From positions 229,203 to 293,202 of the forward strand of contig JANQPX010000035.1 of NCBI GenBank assembly GCA_028285265.1: a stretch of DNA of 64,000 nt, read 5' to 3'. The position numbers were made by a program, and so were the translations under genes. Within the stretch, counting starts at the first letter, position 1. Every line of letters begins with the position of its first letter. A model generated the notes under the pieces. It was not told the origin of the DNA and ran no database searches. It saw only the letters and a program-made list of their open reading frames with translations. The stretch is from Geminicoccaceae bacterium (GTDB lineage: Bacteria > Pseudomonadota > Alphaproteobacteria > Geminicoccales > Geminicoccaceae). Shown here piece after piece: positions 18,627 through 27,375 of this stretch.

Positions 18627-19289
18627 ATGAGCCTGCAAATTGGTCAAATCGCTCCCGACTTCACCGTCGACACCACTGAGGGTCAAATCACGTTTCACGA
18701 GTGGATCGGGGACAGCTGGGCTGTCTTGTTTTCCCACCCGAAAGACTTCACCCCCGTCTGCACCACCGAACTCGGCTACATGGCACGGTTGAAGCCAGAG
18801 TTTGAGAAACGCAACACCAAGGTCATTGGTCTTAGCGTTGATCCGGTCGAACGCCATGCCGATTGGGCCAAGGACATCGAGGAGACACAAGGATTTGCGC
18901 CGAATTACCCGATGATCGGCGACACGGATCTTGCCGTGTCCAAGCTCTACAACATGTTGCCAGCAACCGCGGGCGATAGCGCGGAGGGTCGCACAGCGGT
19001 CGACAACGCCACCGTGCGGACCGTTTACGTCATCGGACCCGACAAGAAGATCAAGCTTATGATCTCCTATCCGATGAGCACCGGACGCAATTTCGACGAA
19101 ATTCTACGCGTGCTCGATTCGCTTCAGCTTACCGCCAAACACCAGGTCGCCACCCCGGTCAATTGGAAGAACGGCGATGATGTGATCATCGTCCCGGCCG
19201 TCTCGGATGAGGATGCCAAGGCCAAGTTCCCAGAAGGTTGGAAGGCACCAAAGCCTTATTTGCGTATCGTTGCTCAACCCGAGGGGTGA
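18627..19289 (+). CDS. 1-Cys peroxiredoxin (Prx6/AhpC-TSA)
   Basis: A 220-residue peroxiredoxin that reduces hydrogen peroxide and alkyl peroxides. The peroxidatic cysteine lies in HPKDFTPVCTTELGYM near residue 46, with the catalytic Thr and Pro in the same motif and the conserved arginine later in the sequence. No resolving cysteine is seen, and the long C-terminal domain (PVNWKNGDDVIIVP, FPEGWKAPKPYLR) is that of the Prx6 group. GGAG at 18614-18617 sets the ATG at 18627. Confidence 0.93.
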   Translation: MSLQIGQIAPDFTVDTTEGQITFHEWIGDSWAVLFSHPKDFTPVCTTELGYMARLKPEFEKRNTKVIGLSVDPVERHADWAKDIEETQGFAPNYPMIGDTDLAVSKLYNMLPATAGDSAEGRTAVDNATVRTVYVIGPDKKIKLMISYPMSTGRNFDEILRVLDSLQLTAKHQVATPVNWKNGDDVIIVPAVSDEDAKAKFPEGWKAPKPYLRIVAQPEG

Positions 19290-19481
19290 TAGGTCACGGC
19301 CGCTAGGAGGCTAAGCGGCGACATTGTGCGCAAGCTCTGCCCGCTTCCCCTCAGGATCGATGGAGCGGGAGCGGCAGACGCGCCAATACCGGTCACGCCA
19401 TGGGGTAACATCGTTGCCCCTAGCGGCCGGAAGTCAGATGTAATCGTCAATAACGTGACGGGGACAGGGCGGGCTTCAGCG

Positions 19482-19778
19482 TCAGTGAGCAGCAATGCTC
19501 CGAGGACGCTTTTGCCGCTGGCGCCAAACGGACATGAGGTAGCACGCCGCCATCATCTGTAGAATGCAGGCGATGAGACGCGGCGCCATCAAGTCGATAA
19601 AGCGATACTCAGGACTGGCGATCGTTGCCACCAGCTCCATCAACAGCCACAGATTGCAGGTTGCGAGTACCAGATCCAGGCGCGTGCGGACCAACGAGGC
19701 AAAGCCAAGCGCAGCAATAAAGGGCACCAGGTCGGTGGTAAGGTCGATCACCGTCAAGAGAAATGCCCAAAAGCTCAT
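19482..19778 (-). CDS. Small hypothetical membrane protein
   Basis: A 98-residue protein with about three hydrophobic helices (residues 3-27, 32-52 and 63-85) and a basic tail ending RQRQKRPRSIAAH. A TTGGAGAATAGGCATA leader places GGAG about nine bases before ATG. I do not recognise a family. It stands alone between the peroxiredoxin and adhC genes. The opposite-strand frame at 19326-19562 looks non-coding by comparison. Confidence 0.55.
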   Translation of the reverse strand: MSFWAFLLTVIDLTTDLVPFIAALGFASLVRTRLDLVLATCNLWLLMELVATIASPEYRFIDLMAPRLIACILQMMAACYLMSVWRQRQKRPRSIAAH

Positions 19779-19963
19779 TATGCCTATTCTCCAACAGATG
19801 CCCCTGAACGGGCCGACGAATTTGTAAAACCAATAAGTAGAATATCTTAATAAACCACAAAACGTCTATCTGAAATCGAGCCACGACATCACTTGTCAGC
19901 AGGCAACAGGTCTGACAGGTTCTCGCAACGAGACGTAGCGCTTGATATGGAGGCGAACTCATC

Positions 19964-21073
19964 ATGGACGTCAGGGCAGCAATTGCGCACAAGGCTGGCG
20001 AACCGCTTTCGATCGAAACGGTTCAGCTGGAGGGCCCAAAAGAAGGCGAAGTCCTCGTCGAGATCAAAGCAACAGGCATTTGCCACACCGATGAATTCAC
20101 ACTCTCGGGAGCTGATCCCGAAGGTATCTTCCCCGCCATCCTCGGCCATGAAGGTGCCGGCGTTGTGGTGGACTGCGGTCCCGGCGTGACCACGCTCAAG
20201 AAAGGTGATCATGTCATCCCGCTCTACACGCCGGAATGTCGGGAATGCGAATATTGTCTGAACCCCAAAACCAATCTTTGCCAAAAGATCCGGTCGACGC
20301 AGGGCCAGGGCCTCATGCCGGACGGCTCGTCCCGCTTCTCCATCAATGGCGAGAAAATTTTTCATTATATGGGCACGTCGACCTTTGCGAATTTCACCGT
20401 GGTGCCCGAGATCGCCCTCGCCAAGGTTCGTGAAGACGCCCCTTTTGACAAAATCTGCTATATCGGCTGCGGCGTCACCACGGGCGTTGGGGCGGTGATC
20501 AATACGGCCAAGGCCGAGCCCGGTTCGAATATCGTCGTTTTCGGGCTAGGAGGCATTGGCCTCAACGTCATCCAAGGTGCCAAATTGGTGGGTGCCAATA
20601 TGATCGTTGGCGTCGACCTCAACCCGAAGCGCAAAGAGATCGCCGAGAAGTTCGGCATGACTCACTTCGTGAATCCCAATGAGGTCGAGGGCGACCTCGT
20701 TCCCTATCTCGTCGATCTTACCGGCGGCGGCGCCGACTATAGCTTTGAGTGCATCGGCAATGTCGAGGTGATGCGCGCTGCGCTCGAATGCGCGCATAAG
20801 GGCTGGGGCGAGAGCATCATCATCGGCGTCGCGCCCGCTGGCGCTGAGATCAGCACGCGTCCCTTCCAGTTGGTGACGGGCCGGTCCTGGCGCGGCACGG
20901 CTTTTGGGGGTGCGCGTGGCCGCACCGACGTGCCGAAGATTGTCGACTGGTACATGGACGGCAAGATCAATATCGACGACTTGATCACCCATACGATGCC
21001 GCTCGACGACATCAACAAGGGCTTTGATCTCATGCATGCGGGTGAGTCCATTCGAAGCGTCGTCGTCTACTAG
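19964..21073 (+). CDS. adhC: S-(hydroxymethyl)glutathione dehydrogenase (class III ADH)
   Basis: A 369-residue zinc enzyme that oxidises S-hydroxymethylglutathione, and acts on S-nitrosoglutathione. Catalytic zinc ligands are in ICHTDEF and GHEGAGVV; the structural zinc uses four cysteines in PECRECEYCLNPKTNLC. The NAD site is GLGGIGLNVIQGAKLVGA followed by the DLNPKR aspartate. The C-terminus RSVVVY is typical. A GGAGG ribosome site precedes the ATG. It is followed by S-formylglutathione hydrolase, giving a complete formaldehyde-to-formate route. Confidence 0.96.
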   Translation: MDVRAAIAHKAGEPLSIETVQLEGPKEGEVLVEIKATGICHTDEFTLSGADPEGIFPAILGHEGAGVVVDCGPGVTTLKKGDHVIPLYTPECRECEYCLNPKTNLCQKIRSTQGQGLMPDGSSRFSINGEKIFHYMGTSTFANFTVVPEIALAKVREDAPFDKICYIGCGVTTGVGAVINTAKAEPGSNIVVFGLGGIGLNVIQGAKLVGANMIVGVDLNPKRKEIAEKFGMTHFVNPNEVEGDLVPYLVDLTGGGADYSFECIGNVEVMRAALECAHKGWGESIIIGVAPAGAEISTRPFQLVTGRSWRGTAFGGARGRTDVPKIVDWYMDGKINIDDLITHTMPLDDINKGFDLMHAGESIRSVVVY

Positions 21074-21097
21074 ACGACAGAACTGACCTATTCGGTG

Positions 21098-21131
21098 AAC
21101 AATGGCTGGCGGGAAACCGCCGGCCATTGTT
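21098..21131 (+). promoter_or_regulatory. Intercistronic 15-pair hairpin with GAAA loop
   Basis: AACAATGGC-T-GGCGG pairs with CCGCC-G-GCCATTGTT around a GAAA tetraloop; the single T/G position is a G-U pair in RNA. It lies between the adhC stop (21073) and the fghA ribosome site (21141). There is no T-run, so stabilisation or differential expression is more likely than full termination. Confidence 0.6.
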
Positions 21132-21150
21132 ACATCTTTCGGAGAGAGCA

Positions 21151-21993
21151 ATGGCGCTTGAAACGCTCAAACAGCATCGGATGCATGGCGGGACACAAGG
21201 TGTCTATGCTCACGACGCCAATGAAACCGCCTGTCGCATGGAAGTCGCGGTCTATCTGCCACCTCAAGCTCAGGAGGGACCGCTGCCGGTCTTGTACTGG
21301 CTATCTGGCCTGACCTGCACTTGGGCGAATATGACCGAAAAAGCCGGCGCACAGCGATATGCTGCAGAGCATGGCGTGATCCTTGTGGCACCAGACACCA
21401 GTCCACGCGGGGTGAGCCTTCCCGGTGACGATGACACCTATGACTTTGGAAGCGGTGCTGGCTTCTATGTCGATTCGACCGTCGCCCCTTGGTCCAATCA
21501 CTATCGCATGTACAGCTATGTCACCAAGGAGCTGCCGGCGCTGATCAATGACAATTTCCCGGTCGATCCTACCCGTGCCGGTATTTTTGGACATTCGATG
21601 GGGGGCCACGGCGCCCTTACGATCGCATTTAAGAACCCTGATCACTACAAAAGTGTCTCTGCCTTCGCCCCGATCAGTTCTCCCACTCGCTGCCCATGGG
21701 GCGAGAAAGCCCTCACCGGCTATCTCGGCGAGGATCGAGAACGCTGGAAAGACTACGACGCGACCTTGCTCGCGGCGACGACGCGCTGGCGCTCACCGGT
21801 TCTCGTCGACCAGGGGACCGCTGACGACTTCCTAGAAGGCCAGCTCAAGCCCGAACTCCTGAAGGAGGCCTGTGAAACCGCGTCCATCCCGTTGACGCTG
21901 CGTATGCAAGACGGCTACGACCATAGCTACTACTTCATGGCGAGTTTTATCGGCGAGCATATCCAACATCACGTCCGCCTTCTGAAGGGCTAG
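21151..21993 (+). CDS. fghA: S-formylglutathione hydrolase
   Basis: A 280-residue esterase-D family hydrolase releasing formate and glutathione. The nucleophile is in IFGHSMGGHGAL, the acid in VDQGTADDFL and the histidine in GYDHSYYF. The N-terminal LSGLTCTWANMTEKAGAQR stretch is family-specific. The ATG at 21151 follows GGAGAGAG. It is the second gene after adhC, which confirms the pathway. Confidence 0.96.
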   Translation: MALETLKQHRMHGGTQGVYAHDANETACRMEVAVYLPPQAQEGPLPVLYWLSGLTCTWANMTEKAGAQRYAAEHGVILVAPDTSPRGVSLPGDDDTYDFGSGAGFYVDSTVAPWSNHYRMYSYVTKELPALINDNFPVDPTRAGIFGHSMGGHGALTIAFKNPDHYKSVSAFAPISSPTRCPWGEKALTGYLGEDRERWKDYDATLLAATTRWRSPVLVDQGTADDFLEGQLKPELLKEACETASIPLTLRMQDGYDHSYYFMASFIGEHIQHHVRLLKG

Positions 21994-22108
21994 TCGCGCT
22001 TCCTTGACCCGAGGTTGGTCAGAGGCGCCAGAAGATGAGCGCAAAGTATGATGCGAGTAGGCGAAAGCGGTCCACGTCAATGAGGTGGCCACGCCACATG
22101 GAGTGGCA

Positions 22109-22855
22109 ATGACCCTCATGGAGTTGGCGGCCAGCCCGGAAGCCTGGGCAAGCTTGGCGACACTCGCCGTGCTCGAGATCGTTCTTGGCATCGACAACAT
22201 CATCTTCCTGTCGATTGTCACGAACAAGCTGCCAGACCATCAGCGCGCGCGTGCCCGGTTCATCGGCCTGGCGCTTGCCCTGATCGGTCGTCTCGCCCTC
22301 CTGTTCAGCTTGGCCTGGATGACCAGGCTGATCCACCCGATTTTCCACATCGGCGAGTTCGGTGTCTCCTGGCGGGACATCGTGCTGTTCTTCGGCGGCG
22401 CGTTCTTGATCTATAAGGCGACCGTCGAGATGCACAACGAGCTCGAAGGGGGCGATGAGTACCGCGCCGACGTCAAAGCGGCGAGCTTTGGCTACGTTAT
22501 CTTCCAGATCATGATCATCGACATGGTCTTTTCGTTAGACAGCGTGATTACCGCCATCGGCATCGCCGAGCACATCCCTGTCATGGTCATTGCCATCTTA
22601 ATTGCCATTGCCGTCATGCTGTTTGCCGCCGGACCGGTCGCTGGATTCGTCGATCGACATCCCACTGTCAAAATGCTCGCTTTGGCCTTCCTTCTTCTCG
22701 TCGGCGTCGCTCTTGTTGCTGACGGCCTCCATTTCCACATCCCACGCGCCTATCTGTATTTCGCGATCGGTTTTTCGATCGCCGTCGAAGCGCTCAATCT
22801 CTTTGCCGCCAGAGCGCGCAAGCAAAAGGCGATGATGGACGATCGGGGCGATTGA
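22109..22855 (+). CDS. TerC-family membrane protein
   Basis: A 248-residue integral membrane protein with about seven helices. The TerC signature acidic helices are seen: EIVLGIDNIIFLSIV and DMVFSLDSVITAIGIAEH. Members export manganese or serve in tellurite resistance and metal loading of secreted proteins. This one resembles the YkoY/Alx-like branch. GGAG five bases before ATG 22109 fixes the start; a GTG at 22085 is the alternative. I looked for a manganese riboswitch upstream and saw none. Confidence 0.88.
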   Translation: MTLMELAASPEAWASLATLAVLEIVLGIDNIIFLSIVTNKLPDHQRARARFIGLALALIGRLALLFSLAWMTRLIHPIFHIGEFGVSWRDIVLFFGGAFLIYKATVEMHNELEGGDEYRADVKAASFGYVIFQIMIIDMVFSLDSVITAIGIAEHIPVMVIAILIAIAVMLFAAGPVAGFVDRHPTVKMLALAFLLLVGVALVADGLHFHIPRAYLYFAIGFSIAVEALNLFAARARKQKAMMDDRGD

Positions 22856-22860
22856 CGGAC

Positions 22861-22876
22861 CGTCTCAGACGAGACG
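22861..22876 (+). terminator. Small hairpin after the terC-like gene
   Basis: CGTCTC-AGAC-GAGACG forms a six-pair stem six bases after the stop. No T-run follows, so terminator function is doubtful. Confidence 0.3.
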
Positions 22877-23129
22877 TCCAACCGGCTTGATCGAGAGCGT
22901 GACCGTTGATCGACGGGCAAGAACCTCAACGGGGCGACGTCGTCTTGGTTGAATGTCATGCCGGGGATGATCATCACAGCCGGCAAAAATGACGACACCC
23001 GCTCGGCCGAAACAGGTGAGCAAAAGAGGTCACCCTGGACGTCCGTTCACCCCTCGGCCTGCAGAGAGCCAGGTGCGCCTCGATCCTGGCGATGAACGAT
23101 CGCCATCAACGTCAATGGATTGAGAGGGT

Positions 23130-23216
23130 TGGTGCCCCCGGCCTGACTCGAACAGGCACGTCCGTGAAGACAACAGATTTTGAGTCTGCCGCGTCTACCA
23201 ATTCCGCCACGGGGGC
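23130..23216 (-). tRNA. tRNA-Leu (anticodon CAA)
   Basis: Read on the minus strand, the 87-base gene has a seven-pair acceptor stem GCCCCCG/CGGGGGC followed by ACCA, so the CCA end is encoded. The anticodon loop is CTCAAAA, giving CAA (reads UUG). The long variable arm typical of class II tRNA-Leu separates it from a T arm GCCTG-TTCGAGT-CAGGC. Confidence 0.96.
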
Positions 23217-23282
23217 TCGTGATGGCGTGATCTTAGGCCGTTGATAGGGTTGGTCAAGAGGCCGACTGACGTCAAAGGCATT

Positions 23283-23753
23283 TCACGTGTCGGATGAGTT
23301 TCGATCAGCCGGCCTGACCTGAAGCAGCGTACCGTCAGCTCCGGTGATTTCGACCAAGTGGCCGGCGGGTAAATCTGGACCAGCGACCGCCCACGTGCCA
23401 TCGCCAAGTTTGATCCTGCCCCGTCCATTGACAATCGCATCGACCACGGGAGCTCGTCGGCCAATTAACTGTTCAGCGCGTCGATTGAGTGTCGGCTTGT
23501 CACTTTCGACCGGACCACGCTTGAGCCAGTAGAACCAGAGAAAGACGCTCAGCACGGAAAAACCTGCATAGGCGAGCAGCTGATACGCGAATGTCAGCTC
23601 AGGCCAGACCAGGAGCAAGAGCCCGACCAGAATGGCGGCGAGGCCAAGCCAGATCAGAACAAATCCGGGCACCAGAATTTCCAGGACACCGATCAGGCCG
23701 CCAAAGGCCAGCCAATGCCAGAATTGGATGTCCTGAACGAAAGGCAGGTTCAT
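23283..23753 (-). CDS. nfeD: NfeD-like membrane protein
   Basis: A 156-residue protein with two to four hydrophobic helices (about 12-75) and a C-terminal OB-fold domain (RAEQLIGRRAPVVDAIVNG, GDGTWAVAGPDLPAGHLVEI). NfeD1b proteins are encoded with SPFH/stomatin partners and act in membrane microdomain quality control. The ATG overlaps the stop of the SPFH gene (ATGA), so the two are translationally coupled. Confidence 0.88.
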   Translation of the reverse strand: MNLPFVQDIQFWHWLAFGGLIGVLEILVPGFVLIWLGLAAILVGLLLLVWPELTFAYQLLAYAGFSVLSVFLWFYWLKRGPVESDKPTLNRRAEQLIGRRAPVVDAIVNGRGRIKLGDGTWAVAGPDLPAGHLVEITGADGTLLQVRPADRNSSDT

Positions 23754-24718
23754 TGCGACGTACGTCCCCCATTGGCAATGGGCGTGGTCGGGGCGTCCTT
23801 GCCAAAAATGTCCTTGGCAATTTCTCCAATGCCGCCGAGCGATCCGACCAATGCACTGGCTTCCATTGGCAGGAAGACGACTTTCTGATTGGGCGAGCTG
23901 GCGAATTGACGAAAGGCCTCAACATATTGCTGCGCCACGAAATAGTTGATGGCATTTCGATCGCCACGAGCGAGTGCTTCGGAGAGCATCGACGTGGCTT
24001 TCGATTCAGCTTCGGCTTCACGTTCACGCGCCTCAGCGTCCCGAAACGCCGCCTCACGCCGCCCTTCCGCCTCAAGAATTGTCGACTGCTTTTCACCTTC
24101 CGCCGTCAAAATCGCCGCTTGGCGAAGACCTTCCGCTTCAAGAATAGCGGCGCGCTTATCGCGTTCGGCCTTCATCTGTCGAGCCATGCTGTCGACCAGG
24201 TCGGTCGGCGGCGCAATATCCTTGATTTCGATACGAGTTGCCTTGACGCCCCATGCCGTCGTCGCTTCATCAACGACGGTCAGGAGCTGGGCGTTGATCC
24301 GATCGCGCTGGGACAAGAGCTCGTCGAGATCCATCGAACCCATCACGGTACGAATATTGGTCATGGTCAGATTGATGATGGCGCGCTCAAGATTGGTCAC
24401 CTCATAGGCAGCACTTGCTGCATCCTGAACCTGATAGAAAACAACACCATCGACCGTGACCATGGCATTGTCTTTGGTGATGACCTCCTGTGAAGGCACG
24501 TCCATCACCTGCTCCATCATGTTAATCTTCGCGCCGATTCGATCGATGAACGGGACGATGAGATGGAGACCAGGGCGAAGGGTGCGCGTATACCGGCCAA
24601 AGCGTTCGATGGTGTATTCGCTGCCTTGCGGCACCGACTTTACACCCATAAAGATCAGCGTGAGCGCGACCGCGAGAATGGCGAAGACAAAAATACTAAA
24701 TCCGTCAAATATCATCAT
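23750..24718 (-). CDS. SPFH/Band 7 membrane protein (stomatin/QmcA-like)
   Basis: About 322 residues. One N-terminal membrane helix (FSIFVFAILAVALTLIFMG) precedes the band-7 domain with SEYTIERFGRYTRTLRPGLH, then an Ala/Glu-rich coiled coil of heptad-like repeats (AAILEAEGLRQAAILTAEGE) and a C-terminal ALVGSLGGIGEIAKDIFG tail. Such proteins form oligomeric membrane cages. Two ATGs in tandem (24718, 24715) follow CGGAGCC; either could be used. It is the first gene of an operon with nfeD. Confidence 0.93.
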   Translation of the reverse strand: MMIFDGFSIFVFAILAVALTLIFMGVKSVPQGSEYTIERFGRYTRTLRPGLHLIVPFIDRIGAKINMMEQVMDVPSQEVITKDNAMVTVDGVVFYQVQDAASAAYEVTNLERAIINLTMTNIRTVMGSMDLDELLSQRDRINAQLLTVVDEATTAWGVKATRIEIKDIAPPTDLVDSMARQMKAERDKRAAILEAEGLRQAAILTAEGEKQSTILEAEGRREAAFRDAEAREREAEAESKATSMLSEALARGDRNAINYFVAQQYVEAFRQFASSPNQKVVFLPMEASALVGSLGGIGEIAKDIFGKDAPTTPIANGGRTSQ

Positions 24719-24903
24719 TGGCTCCGATTCGATTATTGTTGGGCAGCCTATGCGCAACTAAGCCTTGCATTCAGCCGGATCTGCCATCTTGGCGCTTGCA
24801 CGCTTCGCCTGTAAGAGCTTCGCTCTAACCTGTCAAAGAGGTTACCAGGTTTAAGGTTAATCTATAATGAACAGTACGCTATCGATCTGAATTCATCAGT
24901 TGG

Positions 24904-27375
24904 TTATTGATTCGTCTGGTCGCTATCAGCGGGCGTCAAAGGTTGTTCAACCGAACCGCGGTCGTCATCAACACTGGCCTCGATCAACCCGACCTCAGCA
25001 TTCACCGAAGGAGCACTCGAACCATCGGTCTGTGCAGGCTGGTTGAGCTGATCCGTGTTTTGCGCCTCGGCGGCCCTGTCAGGCAGTGACGCATCTTGCT
25101 GCTGGTCAGCGGGCACTGTCTCCGGTTTCGTCCGGTCGAGATCATCAATGCGGGTGGCCGGGATGCTTTCGATCGCGAACTCGCCGATATGATATTGATG
25201 ACATTGCGTGCAAGCGTCACCGGCTGACTGCTCAACATGGCACTCGGCGCAAGCCTCCCGCTGCATCGGCGCAAAATTCGGGTGGAACTGAAGCGGGTCA
25301 CGGCCGACAAACGCCTCCTGATACTTTTGATCTTCGTTCAATCGATGACAGGCGATGCAGCCGTCATCGCCAACGGCGCTGAAGTGGGTTGCGTGCACGA
25401 AGGTGGTGAATTTGCTTTCACCGACCACGGGCTGAAAGGTACCCCAATTGATCGCAAGGCCGCCGCCGATTTGTTGATCGACACTATGGCATTTGGTGCA
25501 TTTGCCCGGCGTGTTTTTATCCGCAAGGAGCTGGAACACCGCATCGCCATAGCCTTGGGCCGGCGTGCCAAAGGACTGCCCACTAATGTCTAGCCAAGTG
25601 CGGAGGACGGCATCCTCATGACCGACGGGCCTGTAGTAGAGAATATAGTCTTTTCGATACCACCCGCCGGCCTTGGCCCACTCCTCAGGATCGAGGGTCG
25701 GCAGGCCTAGCGCTTCGTTCTCCAAGGCGGGATCGACAGGTACGGGCGAAAGGTTCTGAACCTCAATCGATCCGGCTTGGGCGAAAACCACGCTGGGGTC
25801 TTGCTGGCCATTGTCAATGATAGGACGGTCATTGCTTAGATCGTCATTAGCACCGGTTCCCTGGATGCCGGGCGCAATCTGCGCCTCTTGTTTGGCTTTA
25901 CGATAAGCGACCACTTCCTGTTTCAAGTTTGGGAACCAGGCAGCGGCGGCGGCGGCGATCACATCCTGGGGAATGTGACCGACCAAACGTCCGACGGTGT
26001 CGGTATCTAAGGCCTTGTCCAAACTTGCTTGGACCTTCTCCTCAAGGATATCGACGCCTGAAATGCTGAGGTCAAACAACAGTTCCTTGATGGCCATCGC
26101 GACACGTGCCACCGATAGGATTTCGGCATCGCTAGCATCGGTCAAATCCTGAAAATCGGTCTCCGCAATCAGCACCAGGTCTTCTGCAATCGTCTGATCC
26201 GCGGCGATCAGAAGCTTGGTGTAAGGAGAGACATCGATCGCGACTGGGAATTCAGGCCAGTCGCCGATCGGAAAGCCGCGTTCAGCGAGAGTCTCGAGAT
26301 CCAACTCCGGCACCGCGATAATCGGTGTCCCCTTCGGCCCTGCGACGGTCTCGCCAATGATATCTTCGCTATGACAAAGTGCGCAGGTATCCTCGAAGTC
26401 CTGCGTCAGCATGTACTGGCCCGTTGCATCGGGAGAATGACAACTGTCGCAGGTCTCGGGCGGTCTCACGCCCTGCTTGGCCTTCTCAGGAAAATTCTTT
26501 CGATTGTGCGAATCATGGTCGAACACGATGCGCGTGCGCCGAAGATAGGGGTAATTGCCAAAGGAGGGATGGCCGTCAGAAAATGCATTGAACGTCACTT
26601 GATGGCAAGATTGGCAACGTGCATTGCTGACGTGTAACAAATCGGCATCTTCGCCTTTGTGCTCTTTGTGACAGGAGCCGCAGGCCAATGGTCCATTACG
26701 CGCTTCAAGCGGCGTCGGAAAAACTGCTCGGCTCATCTGCACGGACCAGGGTACCGGCGCTGTCGCCGCCGTCTGCTCGAATTTGCCGATTAAATCGGCA
26801 AGTTCAGACCGGGGGAGCGTATGTGCGTTGGCGGCATCGGGCCCCCATTTGTGACACGCAACGCATTTGTCATTATCGGCAACCGGATCGGCATCGGCAA
26901 AGGCAGCCGTCAACCAACGGATCGGTCCGCCATCAAAATTCACATGGCAATCGCTGCACGCCTCGACCTCCGCATGGCCTGCGTAGACGGTGCCTGCATC
27001 GATCAAGTCCGTGTTGATCCTGCTACCGACCAGGAGCAAGAGGAGGCCAAAGCAAAAGAGCGTGGCCACCGCGGTGAAACGCCCTCGGCGACTCCGAAGC
27101 GACCGCACAGGAATGCACGCGGGCAGGCTTCGACAACATTGCCCATTCGGCAAGGGGCCACCGTCGCAGGGGCCACCGGCACTTGACGGACGATTGCAGA
27201 CCCACTCTTCACCATGTCGACGTGGTCGGCATTCGCTGAGCGTGCGGCACTGTCCCGTTTGGTTGGGGCCGAGGGCACAAGGCCTGCCGGTGCTCGCTCT
27301 CCCGCAAACCCAGGTTTGCGAAGGTCGCTCGTAGGCGCTTGACCGATGGTCGAACTTTTGTAGGCGCGGCTTCAT
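24904..27375 (-). CDS. Membrane-anchored decaheme cytochrome c with Cys-rich cytoplasmic head
   Basis: An 823-residue protein starting at an ATG that overlaps the cytochrome b stop (ATGA). Residues 20-90 hold two copies of a W-V-C…P-C…G-Q-C…C unit, with nine cysteines in all and no CxxCH. A basic RSLRSRRGR then precedes one membrane helix (about 102-120), so the head should be cytoplasmic. The periplasmic part has ten CxxCH sites: six at about 140, 171, 232, 254, 309 and 331, and four at about 626, 673, 709 and 722. A heme-free stretch of roughly 290 residues separates the groups, and the tail is acidic. It probably carries electrons through the periplasm. It is the last gene of the operon. 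I know no experimentally studied homologue. Confidence 0.85.
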   Translation of the reverse strand: MKPRLQKFDHRSSAYERPSQTWVCGRASTGRPCALGPNQTGQCRTLSECRPRRHGEEWVCNRPSSAGGPCDGGPLPNGQCCRSLPACIPVRSLRSRRGRFTAVATLFCFGLLLLLVGSRINTDLIDAGTVYAGHAEVEACSDCHVNFDGGPIRWLTAAFADADPVADNDKCVACHKWGPDAANAHTLPRSELADLIGKFEQTAATAPVPWSVQMSRAVFPTPLEARNGPLACGSCHKEHKGEDADLLHVSNARCQSCHQVTFNAFSDGHPSFGNYPYLRRTRIVFDHDSHNRKNFPEKAKQGVRPPETCDSCHSPDATGQYMLTQDFEDTCALCHSEDIIGETVAGPKGTPIIAVPELDLETLAERGFPIGDWPEFPVAIDVSPYTKLLIAADQTIAEDLVLIAETDFQDLTDASDAEILSVARVAMAIKELLFDLSISGVDILEEKVQASLDKALDTDTVGRLVGHIPQDVIAAAAAAWFPNLKQEVVAYRKAKQEAQIAPGIQGTGANDDLSNDRPIIDNGQQDPSVVFAQAGSIEVQNLSPVPVDPALENEALGLPTLDPEEWAKAGGWYRKDYILYYRPVGHEDAVLRTWLDISGQSFGTPAQGYGDAVFQLLADKNTPGKCTKCHSVDQQIGGGLAINWGTFQPVVGESKFTTFVHATHFSAVGDDGCIACHRLNEDQKYQEAFVGRDPLQFHPNFAPMQREACAECHVEQSAGDACTQCHQYHIGEFAIESIPATRIDDLDRTKPETVPADQQQDASLPDRAAEAQNTDQLNQPAQTDGSSAPSVNAEVGLIEASVDDDRGSVEQPLTPADSDQTNQ

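Noticed and set aside
22000..22108. Manganese (yybP-ykoY) riboswitch before the terC-like gene
   Set aside because: The conserved loop sequences of that riboswitch were not found.
23591..24493. 300-residue plus-strand frame antisense to nfeD and the SPFH gene
   Set aside because: Both minus-strand genes are clear and coupled; the antisense frame is low-complexity Arg/Phe-rich.
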